A stretch of DNA of 64,000 bases from Knufia peltigerae (lineage: Eukaryota > Ascomycota > Eurotiomycetes > Chaetothyriales > Trichomeriaceae), in NCBI GenBank assembly GCA_030247855.1, contig JAPDRN010000072.1, forward strand, positions 62,001 to 126,000, in the 5' to 3' direction. The notes under the pieces were generated by a model, which was given only the letters and a program-made list of their open reading frames with translations, was not told where the DNA came from and ran no database searches. The position numbers and the translations under genes were made by a program. How positions within the stretch are numbered: position 1 is the first letter of the stretch; every line of letters starts with the position of its first letter. This document shows, in pieces, positions 21,212-30,459 of the stretch.

Positions 21212-22492
21212 TCATAGCACAAAATTTTCATCGAGCTTGGTATTCTTCAGGAGGCTCAATTCCGCAAGACTTCTCGACACAGTGTGCATTGCTTCTGTCC
21301 CCTGACCTAGTTGTTTTTCCATGTTGCTTGACAAAGCGACCTCAGCCGCTTCCGCTGCAAAAAGCCATGGTTTGATGCGCTGTGCCACTTCGTCGTCGCC
21401 GACTTGATCTTCTCGAGCCTCAGATTTGGTCCCAATGGCAGAAGCAGCATGTTCGAACCTTCCTGACCTAGCAAGGATTGGAAAGGCTTGCAAAAGCTGG
21501 CTCTCATCACTAAGTCTGTCCAGCATATTCTTGGTTGCTCGTGCTTCGTCGTCGAGCTGTTCACGTATTAGTGCGAGATGTGACTTTACGACAGAGTTGT
21601 GTCGTAAGCTGGGGAGTAGATTTCTTTCAACATTGTTAAGTACAGCGGAACCACCGAGCCCTTTTTGCCTTGTCGCTTTCCCCTGCTCCTCATGTGGCTG
21701 CTGCTCAGTACTTTCTCCCCCCTTGAACGGAATAGGAGCCCTAAGGTTGTCGACAGCGTCAATAATTCGCCTTCGAGCGTCCAGGTATCTTTCGTATTGT
21801 TCATCGATCATATCATCAGTGATGACCTCTCCGTTTTGTCCAGGTCCAGGGTCCTGAACGTCTTTGTCGTCGCCACCATGCTCTCCGAAATTGTCTTGAC
21901 ATTTCTCCAAGCTCTCCTCAAGCCATTTCGTTAGGTGCCGTCGTGTCGTCAGCATCGCCCGTACCCGCTGCTCAGGAGTGACGCCGTGTTCGTCTGACTG
22001 CGCTCGCACTCTCGCCTTGTCAAGCTTTGCCTTTTCTGCTTTCGCTTCGAGGTGAGACTGGACAACAGCCATTTCGAGAGCTTTGACATGTCTCATCAAC
22101 GTGTGCTCCAGCAGGCTGATGTCGTTTCTAGCATCAGGTGGCACGGTGAGTTGTTCTTGAGCAGCAGCCGGTCGAACTTTCCATTTGGCCGAATCAAGCA
22201 AGCTTTTGATCTTATCCAACTCGTCTTTCAGCACCACGAACGAGGTGTTCCTCTTCTGTAGACTCCGTAATTCGACATGTCTGTTGAGCAAAGTCCTGGG
22301 ATTATGACTTGAATCCCGGTCGTCACCTTTGTTAGATTGGCTTCGTCTCCGTCGTCTCTCCAGCGCGTCCTCGTACTTGCTTTGAGCTGCTTGATTTTCT
22401 TCAATGGCTGAGGCATATTCAGCATTGAGTTTCTCCAATTCGCCTTCAAGTAGAGGGCTCTGGGCCGTGTCCTTAGAAGGGCTTGACAGCAT
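21212..22492 (-). CDS. Coiled-coil fungal protein of unknown function
   Basis: An uninterrupted 426-residue frame. Heptad-like charged helices occur at about residues 15-50 (LEKLNAEYASAIEENQAAQS), 70-95 (LLNRHVELRSLQKRN), 125-170 (LEHTLMRHVKALEMAVVQS) and 225-245 (DEQYERYLDARRRIIDAVDN), with further helices to the C-terminus. There is no membrane segment, signal peptide or catalytic motif. The pattern recalls conserved fungal coiled-coil proteins that might belong to a cytoskeletal or kinetochore assembly, but I cannot name one. A Gly/Asp-rich loop lies near residues 205-220. Convergent with the PEBP gene; divergent from the MYND gene. Confidence 0.75.
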   Translation of the reverse strand: MLSSPSKDTAQSPLLEGELEKLNAEYASAIEENQAAQSKYEDALERRRRRSQSNKGDDRDSSHNPRTLLNRHVELRSLQKRNTSFVVLKDELDKIKSLLDSAKWKVRPAAAQEQLTVPPDARNDISLLEHTLMRHVKALEMAVVQSHLEAKAEKAKLDKARVRAQSDEHGVTPEQRVRAMLTTRRHLTKWLEESLEKCQDNFGEHGGDDKDVQDPGPGQNGEVITDDMIDEQYERYLDARRRIIDAVDNLRAPIPFKGGESTEQQPHEEQGKATRQKGLGGSAVLNNVERNLLPSLRHNSVVKSHLALIREQLDDEARATKNMLDRLSDESQLLQAFPILARSGRFEHAASAIGTKSEAREDQVGDDEVAQRIKPWLFAAEAAEVALSSNMEKQLGQGTEAMHTVSRSLAELSLLKNTKLDENFVL

Positions 22493-23693
22493 GGCTGCTG
22501 GTCGAAAGGTCTTGCCTCGGTCGAAAATGGCAACGTGCAGCGTAAGACTCCTTGACTCTCACTTGTCACTATGAAATTGCTGGATTGATAGCTCAATAAC
22601 TCAACTGGACGTCACTCAAATATGTGGACTTCAGAGTAATGGTGCTGCAGTGTTCTGGAAATCTTCACAACACGCGTTCGTTTGCCGCTTCCAAAAAGCC
22701 CACCTCCACTGCCGCTTTCCAAGCTTCTGTCAGCATAGTTGACCGCCGTGTCGAATTTCTAACTATACTGCCGACTACGTGATCGACATGGAAGACTTTG
22801 ATTTTGTGTGGAAAAGCAGGATGTCCATCTGTCGTCTTCACTCTACGGAGACTCCGTACCAGGTCTCCATTGGTTTAGTTTTTAGGGGATGGTGCTAATT
22901 TGGCTTAGGGGCTTCTCGGGGTGCGCAATGGTTGACCCTAAGCCTACCTTGGTACCTAAGACCCTAGATAGCTGAATGGGTTTGAAGGACTCTGGATCCT
23001 TCCTTGCTATCTCCCAGATATTGTCGACATATTCTAGGATCCGATTATCCCATGTACAGGATTATGAACAAGGCTGCTGCGATGATGAGAGACTGTCAAC
23101 CCCAAGCTAACAGAACCGGATCTTTGACGGACATGAGGCTTCTTGTGCTGTCATCAGCCACTCCAAATCCCCTTTGTTGGCCACTTACAACGTCGTCCCT
23201 CTCGGGAAGAATGAATGTGATGCCAATTTTGAATATCGCATTCGTTGCCTTGGGCAGTGATTGCAGAAGAGTAGAGCTCAACGCAACGACGGCTGAGATC
23301 GCATCTACCTGCGAGGGAGACCATAAATTGGGAAAAGAAGATACCATCATGGCATGTAGGGTGACTTGGATTTTTCGCTACAGCACGTCTTTGAAATTGA
23401 GATGCCCTTGCACATTTACCTGGACTGTCCGTCATACTTGGAAGGTGCCTAAGCTAAGTTAATGTCTGGTAGGGAAGGAGCGTCGCTGTGCCTCTTTCGT
23501 GCCCTTGTCCATTGAACTCCGTCTACACTTGCCCACCTCTCTCCTCTTACAGTTGCCTTCGTCGTCTCCCTCTCTCTGAATCTCATCTCTTTTGCACCTC
23601 AAATCAATCGGGTTGCTCCATTTGCAGCACCCTCACCTCCTTTCATCTGCAACAAGCATTCAAGAAAGCTTTCCTCATTCAGTCATCGAAACC
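22493..23693. other. Divergent intergenic with palindrome and TAGGTACCT-like words
   Basis: 1.2 kb between head-to-head genes. It holds a perfect 15-bp palindrome (TACGGAGACTCCGTA, 22844-22858) and a stretch rich in CCTAAG and GGTACC words (about 22905-22975). A possible cryptic minus-strand exon with good splice ends lies at 23308-23189, but no complete gene can be built. The segment just before 23694 is CT-rich, as in a leader. Confidence 0.45.
22844..22858. repeat. Palindrome TACGGAG-A-CTCCGTA
   Basis: Perfect 15-base inverted repeat with one central base, made of two head-to-head half-nonamers, in the divergent region upstream of the coiled-coil gene. Confidence 0.9.
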
Positions 23694-24491
23694 ATGGGTC
23701 GCTGGGGACATCGTAAGCATTCATCCTCAACACCGAGACTATCCTCCCTAACTCTTTCAACAGGGGTCTTCGAAGGAGACAATGATCTGGATCTCAAATC
23801 GGATATCATTGGTGCCATCAGAGAGAAACTCAAGGCCAAACCTATCACCTTCGAGGAAGACGATCTGGAAAACCTCTTCAGCTGCAAGGCCAACCCGAAC
23901 AAGCAGCAGACACCACTTTCCACGAGCACCCAAAAGCTTCGTGATGATGTCAATTGCATCAGCGACGAGTTGTTTGAAGACTTTCCGTCAGAAGGAAGAC
24001 CAGTTTTACGGCGAATATATTGTTGTCATACTCGGAGCAGTTATGATGGAAGCAGGAGTGAGAATTTCCACGGAGAACATGACCTACCTTCGTCAGGCGG
24101 CAGAAAAGGTTGAAAGCTATCCTGGTTACCGGCTGCCAATCGGAGATCTCGGCTTCCGTGACCCGGGCATGGCACAGTTTCTCGCTGCCCTCAGTCATTA
24201 TCAAGATGGTGAGCCACGGGACTGGGATGGACCAAGGTATGTCACGGCATCCCTTATTACGTTTGTTCAGTTGATAAGGGGCTAACGTGGTTTAAACTAA
24301 GCTGCTTCTACTGCGGCTGTATCCAACAGGACATCAACCCGCGATCTCTCTTGAAATGCGGTCGTTGCAAGCAGGCTTGGTACTGTGGCAAAGAGTGCCA
24401 GAAGGCGAATTGGAAGAACCACAAGCTCATCTGCCACAAAGACGGTATACCACCAATTACCCCTGGGGGATTCACAATGCTGAACGTCTGA
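23694..24491 (+). CDS. MYND zinc-finger protein with apparent frameshift
   Basis: Exons 23694-23712, 23764-24236 and 24302-24491 (introns GTAAGC...CAG and GTATGT...AAG). The start MGRWGHRVFEGDNDLDL is the signature of a fungal MYND family. After IVVILGAVMMEAGV and LGFRDPGMAQFLAALSHY, the last exon encodes a complete MYND finger: CFYCGCIQQ, then KCGRCKQAWYCGKECQ and NWKNHKLICH. MYND fingers bind proline-rich partners. The reading frame is not continuous in exon 2: the first part (to DELFEDF) and the second part (from RQKEDQFYGEY) are in different frames, meeting at TTTCCG near 23982-23987, where one C appears extra. This is either an assembly error, a recent mutation, or missed splicing. Confidence 0.7.
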
Positions 24492-25603
24492 GCACTGTGA
24501 GAAAGGAAGGTTTGAAATGAGAGACAACCACACAACCCACCGAGAGATGAAATGCAGAGATATAACCAGGGGTCCTCGAGTGTAGGAGGGATTGAAATGA
24601 AGGAAAGTTGAGTGAACGTGTTGAGCGAAGAACTACAGGACGGTGCTGAAATATCTCTTTCGTTATTTGCCCAAGGGAACTAGGTGTAAATCAGGCTGAA
24701 TGATGTACTCTATTAGGGACCGTCTGTACCTTTCGAGGTGTACCGTGATGTTGCCGTCTGTCTCAGACCTCTATGATTATATCTAGGCCAAATCAAGTAG
24801 CAATTGTTACTCCCCGGCAAACATAGATTTATATGAACCCCCGAGTTAATGGGCCAACTGAGAGACATGTGTCCCTGTGGAGCATTGACCTTGGAATAGA
24901 TTGAGCTTTTTACTCGTCGAGACAAGTCGTAGCAAAAAAAGGCTCCAGACGCTGCTGGATCGCACAGACAGGCGTACCCCCGAGCTGAAAAGAGAGGTTT
25001 TACATCCGGAATGATTCTCTTGAACCAGCTGAAACTCTTTTGGATTTGGGAGATCCATTACGGAGGGAAGTATACAAATCACACCCCGATGCTGCCTTTG
25101 GTACGCCCCGCCCTCAGAGCTCTTTTGACCATGGTCATCCCTCACTACCTGAAGATCCCGATAGTTGTCCCGAGAGTTCAATTCAATTTTCTGCCGACTC
25201 TGGATCTTGACCTGGATTCGGCGAGGATTCGTCGAGAACGGCTGGTGTTCTCAAGGAGAGGAGATGCTCAGGAGTGCGTAGAGACATCAAAAGCCTAGAC
25301 ATGGCAGCCAGTAGCCAGTCCAGTATCGCCTGTCTTGTGGATCTCAGGGGAGGCTGAGTGTTGTGCTTGAGAGACATTTTGGTGCCGAGGTAGCCATCGA
25401 GATGGACGTGCTGCATACCCAGGCTTATGTGTTTGGGAAGCCCGGCACTACGTCTGACAGGAGGGATGGACTGTTACAACAAGGATAGTCAGGCTGACCG
25501 GGGTGCGGGTGCAATTGTTCGATTTGATGACTCGGGTGTTTGTCGACAAGAGCCCACACGCTGCTGCTGCTGCTGTTGTTGCAACATTGAAAGCAAAGAG
25601 CTT
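24492..25603. other. Convergent intergenic
   Basis: 1.1 kb between the MYND gene (plus) and SEC72 (minus). Short frames only. A CTG/TTG trinucleotide run lies near 25561-25580, just beyond the SEC72 stop. Confidence 0.5.
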
Positions 25604-26266
25604 TCAATCTTTCTTTGGGATGTGACTCTTTGCGTCTGCCAGTTGGCGTGTGAGTTCCCTTCCGTCCTCTCCGTCTCCGCCTTCGACCTCGATGCCTCGC
25701 TCGAGCCACTCGACCGCGTCACTCCACCGTCCCATCTCCATCAGACACCTTCCACCCACGATGTAGGCCTTGGGGTTGCCGGCCAACCTTTCACCGTTGG
25801 GACCTTGGCTGGGCCCCCTCTTGCATTCGAGGCTGCATTCGGCGTCCTTGAGGCCCTCGGGGAATTTTTGTATGCCCGCATTCGCCGCGGCCCGAGACAG
25901 ATACATCAAGGCCAACTCTTCCCTCGCCAGGCCCATGGCCTCCCAGCCGGGCCGGGCGGCGGCCATGTCGATGGCGATGCCCAAAAGTCGGATCGCGTCC
26001 TCGTGGTTCCCCTTTCGGGAAGACTGTGCGGCGGTGTCTCGCAGTTTGGTGATGTTGGCGGACCTTTTGGGATGGACGGGGACAGGAGGAGGGGGGACGT
26101 TGTTGGGGGTCTCGAGGGCCTTCATCGCCGCATGTAGACCGTTGACTTGCGCCACGGCGTCCTGGAGTGTCTGGTCGGTGGAAAGGACGGAGATTTGTTT
26201 CGTCTGGGGGTCGATCTGGAGTGGGAGGTGAGTGTAAGTTTCGAGGGCATCTTCGGTCGAAGCCAT
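25604..26266 (-). CDS. SEC72: Sec72-like TPR subunit of the ER translocon
   Basis: A 220-residue protein from the ATG at 26266; the frame is open further upstream but that part is leader-like. The N-terminus (ALETYTHLPLQIDPQTKQIS), the Pro-rich hinge (NNVPPPPVPVHPKRSANITK) and the TPR array (KLRDTAAQSSRKGNHEDAIR, then REELALMYLSRAAA, then GRCLMEMGRWSDAVEWLERG) match fungal Sec72. Sec72 is the cytosolic, non-essential subunit of the Sec62/63 complex; with Sec71 it binds Ssa-type Hsp70 and helps post-translational import into the ER. The protein is hydrophilic, as expected. One strand-opposed frame of 236 codons is a shadow. Confidence 0.87.
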   Translation of the reverse strand: MASTEDALETYTHLPLQIDPQTKQISVLSTDQTLQDAVAQVNGLHAAMKALETPNNVPPPPVPVHPKRSANITKLRDTAAQSSRKGNHEDAIRLLGIAIDMAAARPGWEAMGLAREELALMYLSRAAANAGIQKFPEGLKDAECSLECKRGPSQGPNGERLAGNPKAYIVGGRCLMEMGRWSDAVEWLERGIEVEGGDGEDGRELTRQLADAKSHIPKKD

Positions 26267-26645
26267 GGCTGTTTGGTTTTTTGTTCTTGGATTTGCTGCC
26301 CAAGGAAGAATCAACAGCTTCTGTATAGGAGGGAAATTCAAGCGCTGGATTCGAGCACAGGACGTCGTAAGGGGAAAGATATCTTGGTTGCCAGAAAAGA
26401 AGGGCGTTGGAGGTTTACGACTTGGAATCTCCGAAACGTGTTCACACTGACCGAGATGGACAGCCTTGCTTACATAATTTACACCTGGGCACCCTACTAG
26501 TATTAAGAACCTACAGTACACCTCAAAAACGACACTAAGCACCATGGCGGCCTATGTAGGTGATCAATAGATCTTTAACATGATAAATTTACATGCTGTC
26601 CAAAACATCTAGGTGCTTGTTCGTACGAGCGTGGCCTTTACAAGG
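26267..26645. promoter_or_regulatory. Intergenic: SEC72 promoter and RAD4 3' flank
   Basis: 379 bp between two minus-strand genes in tandem. No feature other than the expected promoter and terminator sequences is recognised. Confidence 0.5.
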
Positions 26646-27552
26646 TCATCCCAAACTATCAACTATCCAATCCGGTTCAGCATCTTCCTCCTCTGGATCA
26701 TGCGAGAGGAGCGACGTTTGTGAAACTGGGCTGTGGGAACCAGTCTCAATTCGCTTCGTGCTCGCTTCGGGTTCTTGTGTCTCGGGGGTTGGCGCAGCGT
26801 TAGGCTCTGGCTCTGGCTCTTCCTCTACGGGTGTTGGGATGGCATTGTTCATACCGGAATCTGCTGCATTTGGCGGTCCTGTGACTTTTTCAAGTGTACG
26901 TAACTCCTGTTGTGATCCAGTATTATCAGGTTGGGGTGCTGTGTGAAGACGGCGTTGCTGTCGTCGGACAATAGAGATGCCGTGATGAGGGAACGAAGGA
27001 CCTGGATCAGCTTCGTCTTCAGGGACGAAACCACCTCCAAATTCGTCGGCGTCTGCATCAGGAGTATGAATATGGTCGTTCAGCTGAGGCTGACCTGCCA
27101 TCACTTCTGAATTTGTAGTCATGCCTTCATTTGGTTCACCTTCGTCTTCCGGGATAAAGCCTCCACCAGAATCATCATCGTCGTCTGCGAAAAGGGATTC
27201 TGTCTCGTCGGCACGGCCTTGCTCTTCGACTGTGAAGCCGCCGCTCTGAATCTCGTTTCCATCGTCCTCCTTACCGTCACCTCCGAAAAGAGGCGCAGCT
27301 TTAGATCTCGGCCGACTATCATGTTCATTACTCGGAGCAGCCTCCACTTTATGAGGAGATCTGATAATGACAACATCCAGATGTACAACTTTAGGCGGAA
27401 GGAGCTGATCCATGGGCTTCAACTTTGCCAAAACTGCATCGTGGTCCGCCATGGGTAATTTGGCACCTGGCTGGCCCTGATCTGCAGCCTCAGGAACGAA
27501 GCCGCCGCCATGGTCCTCTGTATCTTCTTTGTATGTCTCATCTCCGTCGTCG

Positions 27553-27587
<35 letters not shown>

Positions 27588-29816
27588 GTCATCGTGGCCC
27601 TTTCTTCCAGATTCTTCCTCGCTGTTCCCATATTCACGATTGACCCGTTCTCGTACACGCAAAGCTCGAAGCCACCTCTTCCATAGGCCAAGGATTATCC
27701 TGCTTCGCTCGGCTTCCGCTTCACTGCTGGCTTGAGATTCTAGTCCTTCAATCACGTTGGTCATGGCGCTTGTCATATCTAGACTGACGACCACGCCATC
27801 GATCACGGCTGTGCCTTGTCGACCTTTGAATTCAAAACCAGTCACAGCATCAGTGTAATCAATACCAAGAACCCGCGCTGCTTGAGCAGCGAGATGGTGA
27901 CGTATATGAACTCCACCAGCAGGAATCATGGTTGGAACATACACATCCAAATTTCCATATCCGTTCTTTGGAATCTTGCCGTCGACCACGGGAGGTGGCT
28001 GATAGACGCTGGTTTGGTAGTCAGCATATAGTGGGGTGCCTTCTAGTTGTTCATCGGCATCGTCCCCATCGTCGATTTCTTCGCCAGGCGCCACCAGTGG
28101 GTGATCGCGCCTCTTCTTGGACAAGACACGTTTCAGAGGTTGTTCACCTTCATTCACATCTCTTCCTCGTCGATACCAAGCATCAGCAGTACGACATAGA
28201 TGTACATTACGTCTGCGATAGACGCTTTCCAGCTTTGCATTCTTACTAGGTCCAGTACTTACTTTTCCCACTTCGTGCTTAGGGTGTATGACCTCGTTCA
28301 TGCGTAGATGTCGCTCAAGGACATATACTGGGTGACCTTTGAAATCTTGCACATTGCGTGGCATTGGCTCGCTCTGCGTGCGCTTGTTGAGAAATGCATC
28401 CTCAATCACATCTCGGCCTTCTTCAAACGGTTTTCGGAACGTCTGCATTGTCCTGACCCACCACTCTTCTCCCCCTTTTGTGCTTTCCACTCTCTGTCTG
28501 CGTGTCTTGGCATTGTACCATTCCGTATATCGTCTCGTCACATCTTTGGCGGAGCCATCGTCCTCAAAGGCAATCACGTAAGTCATACTGTTTAAGTGGT
28601 CGGACGCAGGCGGTTCGAAGCCTCTCTTTGGCTTGTTAATGGTGCCACGCACGATGGGATCAAGTGGAATCCATGTCGCTATCGATGGAGAGTATGCTTC
28701 GACCCAGAAGATGGGATATGGAGAGTCAACAATCTTTTTCTTCTTCTTTGGCAGAGTGCTTCCTTCGGATTGTGTGACTGTGACGTTACGTCCCGATGAA
28801 GTATAATCTTGCGCTGGAGCATGGTAATATTGTGGTTTGGGCTTCGTGGGGCTCTGACCCTTGGCGACGCCGGAGAAAGGCAGAACCTGAAGTGAACATA
28901 CCAACCGAGCGTCCACAGCGACTGATCGAAGTAATGCGCAAAATAGCTGTGCTCCCAAGTCTCGCGAGCCAGAACGTGAGTGTGCTGCTGCCCTGAAATC
29001 GTCAAAATCTATCAGATCTTCAGCATCGTCGCTCTCCTTAAGAACGTCAACGTCGTCCTTCCAATATGCTCGACGCATGCCCCTGACTGTTACTTCCCAT
29101 TCCAGTTTCCATATCGCACACACTTCCTCTATTCCTTTCGTGAATGAATGGTTCCGCTGATATTGGGGTTTGGAATCGTCCACGTGAAGCAGCGCGGTCA
29201 CCTTTTTAGGGATGAGAGGCTTCAAAACGGACTGGACGGATGAACTTTCACACCATCTGTTTCGACAGCTCAAGTGACCTAGCAAACAAAGTAGATGCGC
29301 TTTATGAACATCTAGACGTAGCTTTCGCTCCGCAGGGCTGACGGGTTTTCGGCGTGGCAAGGCACGACGTGGTGTGTCAAGATTTGTTTTTGACAAATCG
29401 AGCTCGAGGTGGCTTTGGTGCAATGTGTCAGGTACGTCTCGTTCTTCCGGTGGTGCCTCCAGATCAACGTCCTCAAATTCGACATCTGATTCGTCGGAGC
29501 CCTCGAAGTCGTCATAGACAATTTGCTGTGGTTTTCCGGGAGTATTGTTGCCTGTTACATCGGCATCCGTTACATTGTTCCCGGGACTGAAGAGATCAAA
29601 ATCAAGACCGATTCCTGACGAGGGTTCTTCACTGATCTTTCTCCTCTTCGTGGGTCTCGGATTTGAAGATCTGGTCTGCTCCTCGCGTGCAGCTTCGGCG
29701 AGCATCTCACCGTACACCGCGGGAATGCCATCGTCTAAAGCGTCGCGGTCTTGTCGGACGGATTGGCGCGTTTTTCGCGTAGTTGTCCTTCCTGTCTGGC
29801 GTTTTCGAGGTGGCAT
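26646..29816 (-). CDS. RAD4: DNA damage recognition protein Rad4/XPC
   Basis: A single-exon 1056-residue protein. A basic, disordered N-terminus (MPPRKRQTGRTTTRKTRQSV) is followed by an acidic stretch (about 85-115), then the transglutaminase-like fold (LGAQLFCALLRSVAVDARLV and YPIFWVEAYSPSIATWIPLD). The beta-hairpin domains follow: BHD1 (HPVYVLERHLRMNEVIHPKH), BHD2 around TPLYADYQTSVYQPP and BHD3 with NGYGNLDVYVPTMIPAGGVH. This is the global-genome nucleotide excision repair sensor, acting with Rad23 in the nucleus. The C-terminal tail has a poly-Asp run (about 740-758, encoded by a GAT/GAC repeat at about 27543-27597) and four GGF-type motifs (see findings). Confidence 0.93.
27543..27597 (-). 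repeat. GAT/GAC trinucleotide repeat in RAD4
   Basis: On the plus strand this reads as a run of (ATC/GTC) units. It encodes the poly-Asp run of Rad4. Such trinucleotide arrays change length easily without breaking the frame. Confidence 0.9.
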
Positions 29817-30459
29817 AGTTATAATAGACCCGCAGAGCCCGCGAACTCGTCATGGTTGAGTAGATCGCTGTATTGATGTCCCGATTGCCGGGTCTTGTTG
29901 TGGTATGAAATTTAACCCTCTGAACGCAGATGGGAGCCTATTGATAGCAGGGATGACGTAATCAAACTCCCGGATTCTCCAATTCCATCCAAGCAGGTAA
30001 GCACTTACGCAAAAACGACCGCCGCTGTCAACGAGGATTCCCCTCTTCAAATCGGATTCGACGGTGTTTTCTACATTGACAGATCTATAAGAAAGTGAAA
30101 AGGTGAGTTGTGACTCATGGGAACACAGATTGAACAACAGATCCCGAGCAAAGATTCAAGAAATGGAGTACGGAGAAGTAGATTCAACTATGTACTCAAT
30201 TTGTGTACCTGGCCTAAGAACAATAGTCGATAGACTTTGGTGTGATATGAATCCTGATCAAAATTCCGTATTTCATCAATCAATCAATTATCCAATTTAA
30301 ACATTAAGGAATGACTCTAGCCGTGACTATATTCAAGCGGCTAGTGATGTAGAACACTCAAAACAAAATCCCATAAACCCTCTATGCATGTTCCAAATCA
30401 TTTTTCATCCAAACCATTATGTTCCCCTTGGTCCTGGGTGCCCGTGAGAAGGTGACGGC
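29817..30459. promoter_or_regulatory. Intergenic: RAD4 promoter
   Basis: 643 bp between RAD4 and the W-x-D-W repeat gene, both minus strand. No gene is seen; the stretch 30165-30300 is AT-rich. Confidence 0.5.

Noticed and set aside
23830..23899. A 70-bp GT-AG intron within the MYND exon 2
   Set aside because: It would fix the frame, but it replaces the family-like segment leading to DELFEDF with unlike sequence. Kept only as an alternative to a frameshift.
25427..26137. A 236-codon plus-strand frame over SEC72
   Set aside because: Shadow of the conserved minus-strand TPR gene.
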